Of a DNA stretch of 64,000 nucleotides, positions 23,402 to 36,246 are shown piece by piece. Numbering within the stretch: position 1 is the first letter of the stretch; every line of letters begins with the position of its first letter. A model generated the notes under the pieces. It had not been told where the DNA came from and ran no database searches. It saw only the letters and a list, made by a program, of their open reading frames with translations. Source of the DNA: Terana coerulea (Eukaryota > Basidiomycota > Agaricomycetes > Polyporales > Phanerochaetaceae). The stretch covers positions 1 through 64,000 of the forward strand of contig JAKOGH010000690.1 in assembly GCA_024811115.1 (NCBI GenBank), written 5' to 3'. Both the position numbers and the translations under genes were made by a program.

Positions 23402-24770
23402 CCCAGTGAGAATCAACAATGTGGAGAGATGTTTAGAAATGCGCTCAGCGTCACTGAGGACAGAAGAGGACAGTTGCGCTCAGGAACGGAAAAACTGGAA
23501 GGATAGGAACAGATAGGCACATATAGCGCCCGTCGCGAAACGTTCAGAACCGCTCTCGTATGTGAGGATATGTAAGGAAATGTTCTCATTATATGCTATA
23601 TATACACTCGTATCTAGCAGTTCCGATCCGTAATACAGCCTATCCAGCATGCTGTGGTCAACTAGAAATGCGAGGCCTGCTGGGTCGGGGGTGTTAGGTG
23701 GGTGGCTCGAGGCGGTCTGTGCGTGGCGCTCACGGGGCTCGTGCTTGCAGGGCAGGCAGGCGGGCTTGGGTGGCGGGTAACTCTCCGAGCGCGGTTCTCA
23801 AGCTGCATCGACGTAGCCACCAGTTGCGCATATGAGGATGATTGATGAGGGGGTAGCTGAGTGACTCCTGACAGTGCGAGGATGGTCGGGGATCTGTGTA
23901 TTGCTTTAGTGTTGTGTTTACTGAGCGCAAAAGGCTAGATCATACCACGTACAGGCCGCACAATGTTGCTACACATCTCTATAGAATGGTAAAGTTAGTT
24001 CAGTTTTGAATAGCTGTAGTTACGTACATCGCCCATAGGTGCAACCCTTCAATCTGCGTTGTTGTCACCTTTCGCGCGCGAACGTTGAAGATCGGTAACG
24101 ACGTGCCTGTAATAGTGCCATATAGAGCCCTCCGCATGATTTTGAGACGCATATATGCAGCCTTATCAGAACAGTTCATGTTTTTCGAAGTCAGCACTTA
24201 CCGGTACCTGCTCAGCCCGTAGTCTTTGCGCAGAGGATGCTCCCGGGCGACATCTGTCCATGCTTGTCGAATAAAAGGGGGCAGGCCGGTCGGGGAGGTG
24301 AATTGGAACGGATGGCGGGGATGGCGGGGATGGTGGAGATGGTGGTCGTGCGCAGCAAAGTGGACTTGTCACTTGGGGCACGCTCGTCCTTCTTATGCTA
24401 AGCGCAAACTGCCGAGGGTTCCAGATTGGGAGCGGGGCGGAGGGTAAGATCGGCGGGACGACGTGGGCAACAGGCGCGCGCCGAGGTGCGCAGAGCAGGA
24501 TGCGCAACTCGCCACAACAAGGACGAGCAATGTTCGCATCGCGCTACGCGTCGCATGCATGACATTGCGCAATGGGGCTGGTCGCGTCGACATGAGCATC
24601 GTGACGCACGTCGAGCGGACGCGTCGGTGTCGGACGTCGCGATTATGTAACATTAAGCGCGCGGACAAATAGGCCCAAATACGGTAGAAGCGGACAGAAA
24701 CATATTCCATAACGTGTTTACATACAGGTGCGTTTGAGAACGGATATGCGCAATGTCGCTTCTCACTGGG
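23402..24770. mobile_element. Inverted-repeat element C, short copy (7-bp TSD)
   Basis: It begins CCCAGTGAGAATCAACAATG and ends with the reverse complement of CCCAGTGAGAAGCGACATTG. The flanks are TGTGAGT at 23395-23401 and again at 24771-24777. The length is 1369 bases. It has no transposase. A GATGGCGGG-type short tandem run is present near 24311-24345. It is highly similar over its whole length to 28845-30213. A 65-residue minus frame (24000-24197) is open in both copies, but the DNA is too similar to infer selection. Confidence 0.85.
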
Positions 24771-24777
24771 TGTGAGT

Positions 24778-27700
24778 CCTCTTTCCATTTGATTTTTTTC
24801 TTCCGAATTCCGTAGGCTGTCTTTCAACGCGACGGCGAAACATCTCGAAACACGCAGGATAGTATACATAGAAGACGTATAAATATCAAAGTACGCGTCC
24901 CATGTATGTACACCGTCCGAGAATCGATGATTCGCAGTATATTGCCCAGAGGCATCTTGGCAGGCCCAAAGCCCTCGCGAACCGTTCTGCAGTTAGCAAG
25001 ACGCGCAAACATGAATTGCCGGGCGGCGTCGCGACGTGTGGGCCGTCTGCGCGCCCTCGGAGGGCCTCCAGAGCCTCCCGCCACGGCCGAGACAGCACCC
25101 CCAGCACCGCGGCAGTCATCCGCCATGACTGCGTCGCCCACCGTACGCTCTCATCCCGATCCTTGGCGCACCCCGTCAGTGCGCGCGTCATGCAGTACGC
25201 AGCGGTGCGTCACGAAGCTGCTAGCCGAGGTCAGCTGTGTCTTGTATAGGCCGATAGACGTGGTCTTGACCGTTCTTGACCGCGTAAGGGACGCTTGTAA
25301 CGCGGCCGCGGCGCAGCATAGCACTCGTCATTAATGGTCAGATGCTGGCGGTCACGATGGGTCGTCCGAACTGTTTACACTACGCGAAAAATCGTCATTT
25401 TGATGCGGTCGTTTATACTTTCATTTGAATTCCCATCCGTTTTGCATCGGGAACGCCGCAAAATTCCCACCAGAAGGGCAACGCGACACGCCTTTCGTTC
25501 GTCGTCGCATACACTCTTTTTCTGCATAGTTCACACCGCCGGGCAATTTTCCAGTCTGTACGAACGGCGGTCCGATTCCGCATGCACATACATGCTTACC
25601 AGCCTTAGACTTAGCGCCCCCGAACGCCGGCCGGCCACGATCAAAACATATCATCTCAGGAACGCGACCCGGGGATCTTCATGCGATCACGCATCTCCGA
25701 TCCACAGACTCAATTGAATATGCGCGCTTCGCCGAGATGCCATCGGGCACCTTCTTTCCCATTTTTACGTACAATGTACGCTGAGCCGTGTTCGGGTCGG
25801 CTTGGCTGTGCACGCGCCTCATGGCCGCGTTTGGCTTTGCGCGGCGCGCGCCTGGAGGGCGTGCCCGGCGTGGCGTGGCTTAGTGGGCGCGTGGTCTGCC
25901 TAGCTGCACGACGGCGGCTGCGCGCTGACCGACGCATACTGCTCATGCCATTCCTCGACTGAGACATCTACGAACTCGGAGATGCTGACGTGCTCTCCGA
26001 CCGCCGACGAGTGCACTCGAAGGTTTCGTGGCACCCCGGCACCCCTGCGCGTCTCGCCGATGGCGACACCTCCGGGTCTGCATACCCAGCTCAAGCTCAA
26101 GCTTCGTACAACTGCACACACGACACATACTTAGAAAGGTGCGCCTCCCGTCCTCATCATTTCATGACACTAAGCTCATAACGAATACGAACACATCCAG
26201 CTATCAGTCAGAGACTGATAGCGACGTGCGCGACGTGGGCCCGACGGCTATGTGGCAGGTCCATTCACTCTCTGGCTGAGAAGATACACGCGAGAACACA
26301 ACGAAAATTCGCGTTGATCCCACTGTACGAATGCAGGCCTTCGAGAACAGGCGGCTGCTACGCGGGATGATGCGGGGGCGGGAGGCGTGTCCGTACGTGC
26401 AGGGCGGCGAGATAGGCGGACGGGGCCGTCGAGCGGCGGAGGCGCCGCGGCGCGCACGGCACCGTGCTTCCCTGGAATGCAATTAGCAGGAAACCAGGCA
26501 GCCGTTGTCTGTGGTCGATGCAGATGCGGTCAGAGAGGAAGACAGGGGTTCTGCTGATTCATACCGTTGGTGTGTGCTTGGCTGCTGCTTTTGTGCCTAG
26601 TATGTGTTGAACAGGGTCGTGCAGATGCCGTGTATACAGCTGGAACCTGGAAAGTCGCACCAGCCTGCCTGCACGGGCCAGACATCTCTCGCCTGCGCCA
26701 GCATAGAGCCTACAGCCGCGCGGAAGGCACGTATCGGAGGCCGTCGGTCGAGTACGACAACACCCTCCATTCCACACACGAACGCTCCAGCAGACGGCTG
26801 TGAAGCAAAAATTGCAGCGAAGGCGCGGCGGGCTCTGCATTCTCGCGCCGACGCGCTGCGCTTCCCAGGCGCCGCCGCCGGCAGCCGCACGGTAAATAAA
26901 AGGGACAAGCCCGGGCGGACGTGCGTAACCCTGCGCCGTGTCATCATAATTCTCCCCGGTGTTCTTCACAATTAAAGGCCGGCGGCGCAGTGTACGAGGT
27001 GCATCGCGTTTCTATTGACTGCCCATTACATACAGATGAGTTCACATCCAGCCGTGATCGCCCTATCGTCACCGCTCGTTGCAATTGACAGGGAGAATCC
27101 CAATTCGCACCGCGCGTTCGGTGGACACATCCCTGCCCCCCGCGCTCCCACGCCCCCTTCGAGCCATCAAACTTTTTCAATGGCGACGAAGGATCATGCT
27201 ATCAAACCGCGCCTGGCAGGCCCATCGGGCGTTGCCCATCCATTGTCTATTGACGTGCAGCTGTTCGGGGAGGGCTGATGAACGCATACAGCAGCCATCA
27301 GCTTTTCGCGACAGGTAGCATCGCCGCAATAGAGATGGGCTGCTGATTGCACCGCCAGCGGCCAACGTGCATCTGCGGGGCGTGGGTCGAGTGGAACGGC
27401 CAGGACAGAGATGGGGCTACGCGGATGCCTGGAAGGGCTTCGCGCACCTGTAGGCGGTGCGTCGAACCTGCGATCGAACAGGAACACCCAAGGCGTCGCC
27501 ACGAAAAATCTTTGGGTGTCCTGTTCTATTCGTGCGTGCGCAGGTGGGAGCGTGGGCTGCGTTCGTGCCTGCGCGACGCCTCTCAGGCCCAAGGCTTCTC
27601 GCCTCGGCCATCTATGTTCGCGGCAGGGAACCCAATCGAGGGTCATTTCGCGTGCGAAGCGTGGCGCGGCGTTGACGACACTGTGCACGGCGAACACGAT

Positions 27701-28837
27701 CTAGAGGCCAGAGGCAGGCTTCGAGAGAATGGGTCTCCCCAAAGACCGTTGGGGAATCCCAGCCTGCGCTTCTTCCTGGAGTCATCACTATAACACTCTC
27801 CATCGCGGCCGTCTGCACTCCATGAAGAGCGCAGGAGCAGCAGGCGTGCCCTGCCGTGCTCGCCAAGAGCTACGTAGACACCGAACTCGACAATCGTCGT
27901 GCGACTGGTTGTGGCCCTGCCCAGTCATCGGACCCTGGCCAGCTATGGTATAGCTCACAGTACAAGTATTCCAAATAACACAGGCCCCCTTTTCTGCGAA
28001 TCTACTCAAGTGCGCGTGTAGGCGTCGACGAGACTCCGGCAGACGTGGGTCCAGCCCACGGCGGTCCAGACTGACTTTGCTAGCGCCCGTGTATGTAGAA
28101 AACGCTCGCTCGAGGCTGATCTGCGTGCGATACAGATATGTATGTGCCAAGATCGGGCAGTGGGGCGTGGCCATTCAGTGAGCCCGGGGCGTTGGCCGGC
28201 GGCGTCCGTAGGATTGGTGTCCCGCTGCGTAGAGCGTTCGAGGAGCGTCACGGACGTGCGTATCCTCGTGTTCTCGACTCCCAGCCTGACTCACGCCACT
28301 ACATTACAGTGCTCGCTATCTCTGTCGCACACTCTGGCTAGCAAACCTCTTGATATGCGATAGCTGAGGAGCGTATCCTCTGATCTGGAGTTCGACTCCA
28401 AGTGCTGTTCACTCGCCAGAGTCCCCAGGACAATACCAGCGCGACAAGGTTCGTCCCCTCCTATCGCGAAGCACCGAAGCTATGCTAAAATAAGCCATAG
28501 TGCAGCCATAGTGTGAACGTGTCTGTTTACTAGTGCTCCAAGGGCCATGGCGTCAGTGAGCAGCCCTGGTCGCGGGAGGGCTCTGGCTGAGCGCTCGCGA
28601 CAACTCTGAAGCTCGGGAGGCTATGACTTTGCCTGTTCGGGGCACCGCCGCCAAGTCTGGCAGTGGCGCACCCCCAGATCGCGAGGAACGTTCTCGGTGG
28701 CGCGTGGTTTATCAACCTTTGAATTCCCGAGCGCGTCCCGACGCATGGCGAGGCGGGCTCCCCGCGCCTTCGTGCTCCTTCCGCTCCGTATGCGCATACA
28801 GTCAGCTCCAAACCTCTTTCCACGCTGCGTGTTCAGC
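24778..28837. other. Long gene-poor stretch between the two copies of element C
   Basis: Only short, compositionally driven frames are seen on both strands. No domain, intron pattern, tRNA or further inverted-repeat element was recognised. Confidence 0.4.
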
Positions 28838-28844
28838 ACTCAGT

Positions 28845-30621
28845 CCCAGTGAGAATCGACAATGTGGAGAGATGTTTAGAAACGCGCTCAGCGTCATTGA
28901 GGACAGAAGAGGACAGTTGCGCTCAGGAACGGAAAAACTGGAAGGATAGGAACAGATAGGCACATATAGCGCCCGTCGCGAAACGTTCAGAACCGCTCTC
29001 GTATGTGAGGATATGTAAGGAAATGTTCTCATTATATGCTATATATACACTCGTATCTAGCAGTTCCGATCCGTAATACAGCCTATCCAGCATGCTGTGG
29101 TCAACTAGAAATGCAAGGCCTGCTAAGTCAAAGATATTAGGTGGATGACTCAAGGCGGTCTGTACATAGCACTCACGAGGCTCGTGCTTGCAGAGCAGAC
29201 AGGCGGACTTGGGTGGCGGGTAACTCTCCGAGCGCGATTCTCAAGCTGCATCAACGTAGCCACCGATTGCGCGTATGAGGATGATTGATGAGGGGGTAGC
29301 TGAGTGACTCCTGACAGTGCGAGGATGGTCGGGGATCTGTGTATTGCTTTAGTGTTGTGTTTACTGAGCGCAAAAGGCTAGATCATACCACATACAGGCC
29401 GCACAATGTTGCTACACATCTCTATAGAATGGTAAAGTTAGTTCAGTTTTGAATAGCTGTAGTTACGTACATCGCCCATACGTGCAACCCTTCAATCTGC
29501 GTTGTTGTCGCCTTTCGCACGCGAACGTTGAAGATCGGTAACGACGTGCCTGTAATAGTGCCATATAGAGCCCTCCGCATGATTTTGAGACGCATATATG
29601 CAGCCTTATCAGAACAGTTCATGTTTTTCGAAGTCAACACTTACCGGTACCTGCTCAGCCCGTAGTCTTTGCGCAGAGGATGCTCCCGGGCGACATCTGT
29701 CCATGCTTGTCGAATAAAAGGGGGCAGGCCGGTCAGGGAGGTGAATCGGAACGGATGGCGGGGATGGCGGGGATGGTGGAGATGGTCGTCGTGCGCAGCA
29801 GATTGGACTTGTCACTTGGGGCACGCTCGTCCTTCTTATGCTAAGCGCAAACTGCCGAGGGTTCCAGATTGGGAGCGGGGCGGAGGGTAAGATCGGCGGG
29901 ACGACGTGGGCAACAGGCGCACACCGAGGTGCGCAGAGCAGGATGCGCAACTCGCCACGACAAGGACGAGCAATGTTCGCATCGCGCTACGCGTCGCATG
30001 CATGACACTGCGCAATGGGGCTGGTCGCGTCGACATGAGCATCGTGACGCACGTCGAGCGGACGCGTCGGTGTCGGACGTCGCGATTATGTAACATTAAG
30101 CGCGCGGACAAATAGGCCCAAATACGGTAGAAGCGGACAGAAACATATTCCATAACGTGTTTACATACAGGTGCGTTTAAGAACGGATATGCGCAATGTC
30201 GCTTCTCACTGGGATTCAACCCGCTTACGCAATATTCCGCTGTAGTGTTGCGTTTCGCGGGGCAACCATAGTGCTAAGTCTGTTTTGAGGCGGCCCGTGG
30301 GATTTTGTGTAGATTTATGTAGTCATGTACTGGATTTGGCAGCAATAAATCAATTGAATTATAAAATACCAATACCAATATGGAACGGGGATTGGGGTGG
30401 GCCAGAAATAGATACAGACCGGACGCAAGCATCCCTGCGCATGCGCCGGCAGACGAGGTCAGGTCAGGTCAGACCAGTATCAGACGAGGGCATAGGCGAG
30501 CAGTTCCTCTGGGCGTCTACCATCTGCTTTTTCTCAGTTTATCTGCTTCCAGCGCGCCTCATCTGCACCGGCAGTTTTGGTTAGTTCTTGGCAGCCCCGG
30601 GCATTGTTGATTCCCACTGGG
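28845..30621. mobile_element. Inverted-repeat element C, long copy (7-bp TSD)
   Basis: It starts CCCAGTGAGAATCGACAAT and ends with the reverse complement of CCCAGTGGGAATCAACAAT. The flanks are ACTCAGT at 28838-28844 and 30622-30628. The right flank then repeats ACTCAGT twice more (to 30642). The first 1369 bases align without gaps to the short copy. A further 408 bases (30214-30621) are unique to this copy. The internal boundary at 30194-30213 is itself a terminal-repeat-like sequence. A patch at 29115-29266 shows dense G-to-A differences from the other copy. Confidence 0.82.
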
Positions 30622-30642
30622 ACTCAGTACTCAGTACTCAGT

Positions 30643-32081
30643 GTGCAAATCGCGCTATGCTATCAGGCCTCCACTCGCTCTCCTATATCCGCCGCATCGC
30701 GAACGGTGAACACGCGCCGCAATCGTGGAGAAACATACCGCACTAGGCAGGTGTTTAGAGTGCGTCGGTGTGTGCACCGCCTTGCGCGCGGTGCGCACAT
30801 GGCCGTCCGTACGCGGCCTAGCGTGGGGGCGATCTGCTGGAGCACGTTGAGGGCACGTACTTTTAGTTGCGCTCAGGGACGCGCAGGTGCTGCCCTGCGG
30901 GCGCCGGCGCGCAGACCCGATGTTTGAGGGTGCGAGGGTGCGTGCGTCGCATGCTGTGCTGACACTCCAATGCTCACGTTACGCTCGCCGCCCAGAGCAC
31001 GGAGGAAGACGATGTCGGACAACGAGGGCGTCGGGAAATCAGCATGTTGTGTAAGCCATGCTCACCGCACCCCACTTGACTCCGCGCCGCCTACAGTGGT
31101 TTCCTGGAGTAAAAAGCAATGAGGTGCGATACGGTCAAGGTCTATTTTCGCAAGCGGTCTACTTACATTGACAAACGTGCGTAGCGGCGTGCTAAGCGGT
31201 TCTTACAGAGGTTCGCGGGGTGCAGAGCCCTCGTCGTGCTGCTGCAAATAACATCGGTCGGGTACGGGTGCGCGACGTCGTCCGCCAATGACAATGCCCG
31301 TCGCACCCGTTTTCGCATTGCACCAGGGCCGTCTCGACCGCGGCATGTCGCCGCCGACGCACGCCCCGGACACGCGTCCAGCAGACGCGGCACGCGCACA
31401 CGGCCGCGCCGCCTAACGCCACCCCCACCGCCATCCTGGGCTATCTCGGCTGTGCGCAATGCTATCGGCGCACTACACTCCTGTGGGCGGGCTGCACAGG
31501 CAGGATCGCCCGCGCGCCGTATTCACGTGCGCAATCACCGGCCAATGGTGGCCAGTGGGACAGCGTTCTGCGCGACGCGGTCGCGCTTCGACGGCACCCT
31601 TGCGATACCCCTGCGGCATTGAGACGGATCTGCACGGTGCACACTTATCTGATAGGACGGGCTGTGGTCGCCGGAGGGCTGCTTCGGAGGGAATGGGGCG
31701 ACGGTATATGCGCGTTATTCGCGAATGTGGGGAGCGCGGAGGATTCTGTTGGAGTGTGGATGCGGTGCGCGACGTACGGTGTGCTGGAATGGAGGGCACA
31801 GGTGGTGCCCGAGTCCTGGCCTTTCTTTCATGTGAGCGCGGTGGGCCATGCCAACAGGTGATTCACATGTAGGCGCAAAACCTGTCTTGTGCATGTAGTA
31901 GCATTACCGCAATAATATCACAAGCCGTAGCCTAAATCCCATGCGAGAGAAGGATTGCGACAGCGCCGTCGCAGATCCTTCCGAAGCCGGTCCCTGTGCC
32001 GCGGAGGGCATGTCCACCGGCAACGACACGGAGAAGCGTAGCATAATGTGCAGCACCGCAGCGTCCGCTTCGTCCGCGGCA
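30643..32081. other. Intergenic, no gene seen
   Basis: The 3' flank of the ING gene and upstream GC-rich DNA. The short frames have no supporting features. Confidence 0.4.
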
Positions 32082-33450
32082 TCACTGCTTCTTCCGCCCC
32101 TTCCGTCGCTCCGTGCCCCCGTGAGCGCGCTCCCGAGCCGCGTCGTGCATTCCGAGCAGTACCACCGGTCGGGCAGCGGCGGCTTGAGGCTGACGCAGGA
32201 CAGGTGGAACTGTACATCGCATACATCAGCAAAGTGAGCACAGAATGAAAGACCGCCGAGGCTGGCGGCACGCACCCATTGGTACGGACAGTCCGGGTTG
32301 TCGCACGCGATCATCTGCAACGGCGGGCGTGAGCATCCTCCCCGCGGGCCCGGCACCGCACGCACCTCGCCGTACGACAGCTTCTGGCAGAAGCAGTACA
32401 GCTGCTTGTCCTCCGCGTCGCCGCCGTCGTCCAGCGCCTCGTCCTCCACGTCGTCCTCGCCCTCCGCGTCCTCGTCCGGGTCGGGCCCCGCCGACGGCCC
32501 GCGCGACGCCGTCGTCGCGCGCCGCCCCCGCCCCGTCGCGGGCGCGTGCACCTGCTGCGAGAGCCGCGAGCGCTGGCCCGTCCCGCCCTGCGGTGCCGGC
32601 AGCGTCGCGGGCGCGGGGCTCGGGAGCTTGATCGAGCCCGCGGACGCCGCCGCCGCCACGCGGCGTTCTGCACACCCAAGCCTCATCAACAAACCAAACC
32701 TCGCGCGTAAAGAAAAAGGCGAGCACGGCGACGCACTCTTCTGCGGCGGCTGCCCGGACGCGGTCGGTGTCGCGGGCGCCTCGGGGATCGCGATCGCGGC
32801 GCGCAGGCTCTCGTTCAGCTGCGCGACGGGGTTGCGCGCGGCGCCGTAGGGGGCGGCGCGGGCGCGCTGGGGGCGCCGGGCTCGGGCTCGCCCTGGAGGA
32901 GCAGCACACGGCCGAGGTCCGCGTCGAGGCGCGCCTGCGCGCGCGCGACGAGCTGCACGGCGCGCTGCGCGAGCGCGGCCTTCTCGGCGCCGAGCGCGTC
33001 GAGCTGCGCGTAGTTCGCGCGCACGAGCGCGGGGATCGCGGCGTCCTTCGCGGAGAGGGCGTGCGACGGGCGCGGCGCGCAGGGAGTGGCGGACGTACTT
33101 CGCGCCCTCCTTCTGGATCTCGTTCTGGAGTTCTGCAGGAAGGTGGCGTGAGTCCCGCGTTCTTGTGCGAAGCAGGGTCGCAGGTTGACTACACAATGAG
33201 ATAGGGAGTGAGCGCGTACCTTGAGCTCGTATGTCTTTGTGCCTCATCTCGGCAAGGAGATGCGATACCTCTGCGGGCAAATTATCCAAACCTACAGGTC
33301 GTAAGGGAAGCACACTAGTCAGATTTTTGCGCGGGTGCCGCGGTAGACTTGCTCCCTGGGGGCAGTACCACCGCGAAGTATGGCAAACTGCTTACTGGAA
33401 ATGAACTCGGATGCCACGGTGGCAGCTTCCTCGAGGTTTACCGTGCTCAT
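32082..33450 (-). CDS. ING-family PHD-finger protein (histone H3K4me reader)
   Basis: Six exons: 33450-33396, 33291-33220, 33132-32747, 32667-32366, 32314-32276 and 32209-32082. The N-terminus MSTVNLEEAATVASEFISS followed by LDNLPAEVSHLLAEM and ELQNEIQKEGAKYVR is the ING domain, about 110 residues, coiled. A disordered acidic linker precedes the PHD finger (LYCFCQKLSYGEMIACDNPD, PYQWFHLSC, then WYCSEC), which has the full C4HC3 ligand set and the ING aromatic cage residues. A basic tail ERRKGRKKQ ends at TGA 32082. Such proteins (Yng1/Yng2/Pho23 type) bring histone acetyltransferase or deacetylase complexes to H3K4-methylated chromatin. Length shifts are needed near 33068, near 32835 and in a C run at 32132-32134. 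An ING gene is unlikely to be dead, so these may be errors. Confidence 0.88.
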
Positions 33451-35598
33451 CTCGTAAGAGCGGCCGTAAGTATAGTCCTAGAAAGCTGCCGGAACATACA
33501 TCAAAGAGCAATTCCTGGGTTCCTTTGTTCTTAGTCACTTACTGTGATGGTGTGAGGTAGAGTTATGTAGGCGCCCAAGTTTGTAAGAACGTGGCCAATT
33601 AAAGTCACTACACCCAAATCGGGAAAGACGCGTCTTGCACTCAACCGTGATGGGATTTCTGCCATTTGCCTCTTCTTGAGTATTCTAGGTGAGTTGTGCC
33701 TTCAGTTTAGTTAGACAACGGCGACTAGAAGGAATATAATGGAGTTCTATCAACAAAGCGTGTTTGCTTCACAACCGGAAGAAAAAGCCCCCGCGTGGGC
33801 ACAGCGTTCGTCCTACCTTGCTGGTTCAAGCGCAGTCAGCTGCGTAGGTTGAAGGCTGATCAGCACGTACATGCGTGGGAGTCTTCACAGGAGCAGTACG
33901 GCAGTTACATTCGTTTCCGGGCGCTATCAGAGTCACATTCTCTTGAATCATGCTTGAGAAGACGAACTTGGCCGGCGGCTTGCCCAACCCTTCTACAAAC
34001 TTCGCTGCTACGTGCCAGGACGAGATCTCGACGGATAGGGTTGCGATGGTTTTGTCCTCGTAGCGAATGGTACCCCAAGTACGTGATTACAACCTTTTTG
34101 TTCCTGGATGTCTTCTCGACCTTCTGCTGCCTTTACATGCAAGAGGGCAATACCTTGTCTGGACTTCGCCATGGTGGCCCGCATTCGCCCATTGGAGAAC
34201 CAGGTCCCACTGCCGCACTAAGAAGAAAAGAGGCTGTGATGGTGTTGTTCTCGCAACGAATGGCGTCCCAGCGAAGTACGTGTGTCTGTCTCTTCTTGTT
34301 CCTGGACGCTTCCCCGTCTTCTGTTGTCTCCTGCACGCAACGTGCTAATACCTCCGTCGCAAGGCTGCCATACCCCCTATCGCCTCGGATTGCGCACACT
34401 GGCCGTATCGGCAGGCGCGGATCCCGCCGAACCTCACTATCGCGCGCACTGCCTCCCGCCACCGCAAACCCTCGGCACACGGCGTCGCGCCCCGCCCTCC
34501 GAAAGATCTCTTGCCATTAAGCTTTCTGTTCCCACGAGACGACTACAAGGGTAAGTATTCCAATCCAACACGCTTATCTTGGTGCTTTGTTGACTACGTT
34601 CTGACTTCAACTCGCTTGGCGAATAGGATCGTCCTTTACATATGGGGAAATATTACCCTGACTAAGTTACTCTCGGGCTACCATATTTCACCAAGGTGCA
34701 GAGGTTGCGGCCGTATGTTGAACCTGGTGATCTTCTTCAATATATCTTATATGTTTACGACTGATCGCTCGACAGCTGTACGCAGCTGTAAAGTAAGTTC
34801 CCGACATAGAACCTGATGGGAGTGCCACGTACCCGTTCGAAGCCTCGGTACTGAGGGCACTCGCACACGTTACAGCATCCCCGTGGGCCGTCGTCGTATT
34901 TCATCGATAGTGGCGCATCTGAATATGCACATACTCGGCATTGCACCTCGAGAAACGGCCAACGTTTTGGTCGGCCAAAGAAAAACGTGTGCCCGACAGC
35001 GTCGAATATGTACTGGAAGTTTGCAGTTTCCCACCTTGTACGGCAGCGGTATATAATGCTCTTATTGGTATCTCATGCGAGGTATGTTCCGGCATGTCGG
35101 TCCCAGCCTCAATCTCTGACGATCCCTTCACCTAGCATTGCATATCTCTACAAACAGCGTTGTTACGTGTTCGCTCATGTTCTTCTGCACAACGGAATAG
35201 CGAGGGCCGCGAAGGCTCAGCGCTCAGGTCCCAGAAGCCCACAGACAAAGACACGACGCGACGATCACCAGATATGGCCGACATCCTGCCCCCTGAGGGG
35301 AATTTCCGGGTGATTCTATCTCATCCGAAGCGCAACAGATGCCGTTCTGCGAGCTACTGCAGCCCAGCGACACGGTTCTCAGGCCCGGGGAAGGCTAAAC
35401 TCTGCCGTTCTCCCGCCGCACCATGCTGTAAGTACCGCCTTCCACTTCGACATAATCATGCGCGATTGGTCGCTCATTTTTGTGTCGCAGGTTCTCGTGT
35501 CCGTCCTTTGCGACCTCCGCGGTAGTTGCATGCCTGGTAGAGGTACACGCGGACTGAGACCGGGTTGCTCATCTGACACCATCGTCCTCGTCTGACTT
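33451..35598. other. Region with an imperfect tandem duplication, no supported gene
   Basis: A 726-base plus frame (33795-34520) contains two diverged copies of a unit of about 190 bases (roughly 34047-34220 and 34240-34400). Both units have the pattern GATGGT-TT-TCTCG-CGAATGG ... TTCCTGGA. No family is recognised. The frame could be part of a spliced gene or a decayed repeat. Confidence 0.3.
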
Positions 35599-36246
35599 GT
35601 GTGTGAGCACATCAGCTCTTCTCCGACTGTAGTATCTCATTTGAGCGCTGTGCAGGAGCGCTTGGCGACAAGGACAATGTTGGTGACTTCCGAAAAGTCT
35701 CTGGACGTGCCGAAAGCATGGTATCTAGAACACTTACAGGCCGAACGTCTGAAGCGGTGCATTCTCTACACCAACTCGTTGCTTCTTGCTCACCTCAAGC
35801 TGGGCTGTGGGTAAGCTGAATGTTCACACTGTGCACCACTCCATGTGTTGTAGCCTTAGGACCGTTGGCAAAGCGGATGGAATACATTGTAAGTTGAGAG
35901 CTTCGTCCCTGAATTCTATTGACCGTAACTGACGTTCTAGGTGGCCAGTGGATTATCTCTTCCACTTCATGCAGCGCTGCCTGTTGGCCACAGTACAACT
36001 CTGTCTGAATGTACAGCCACTCGTCAAGGCTCAGTAAAACCTTGTATATTGCTAGGTGAGTAACCCCCTACAACTTGCCGTCAAAATCACTGAAGTAAAA
36101 TCGTTGTTCGTGAATTTGAAGGTGTCAAGATCAACAATCTAGCGGCCGATAATGGTCGCTTTGTCGTAGATGGAGTATTCATCGGCGACAACTTTGCTTT
36201 CAACGATCTTTCGGTCGTCTCCTCGCCACGCATGCCATCTACATAG
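35599..36246 (+). CDS. Unrecognised spliced gene, 3' part
   Basis: Exons 35854-35888, 35941-36055 and 36122-36246 join through introns with good borders (gtaagt...ttctag; gtgagt...ttgaag). They give one continuous frame of about 90 codons ending PRMPST-stop. It contains VKINNLAADNGRF and VVDGVFIGDNFAFNDLS. The exon before 35811 is less certain, and a start codon was not fixed. No domain is recognised. Frame continuity across three exons is the main support. Confidence 0.35.

Noticed and set aside
24000..24197. 65-residue minus frame conserved in both copies of element C
   Set aside because: The two copies are nearly identical DNA, so an open frame in both is expected without selection; no transposase motif.
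28360..28420. tRNA-like T arm (GGAGTTCGACTCC)
   Set aside because: No acceptor or anticodon stem can be formed around it at the required spacing.
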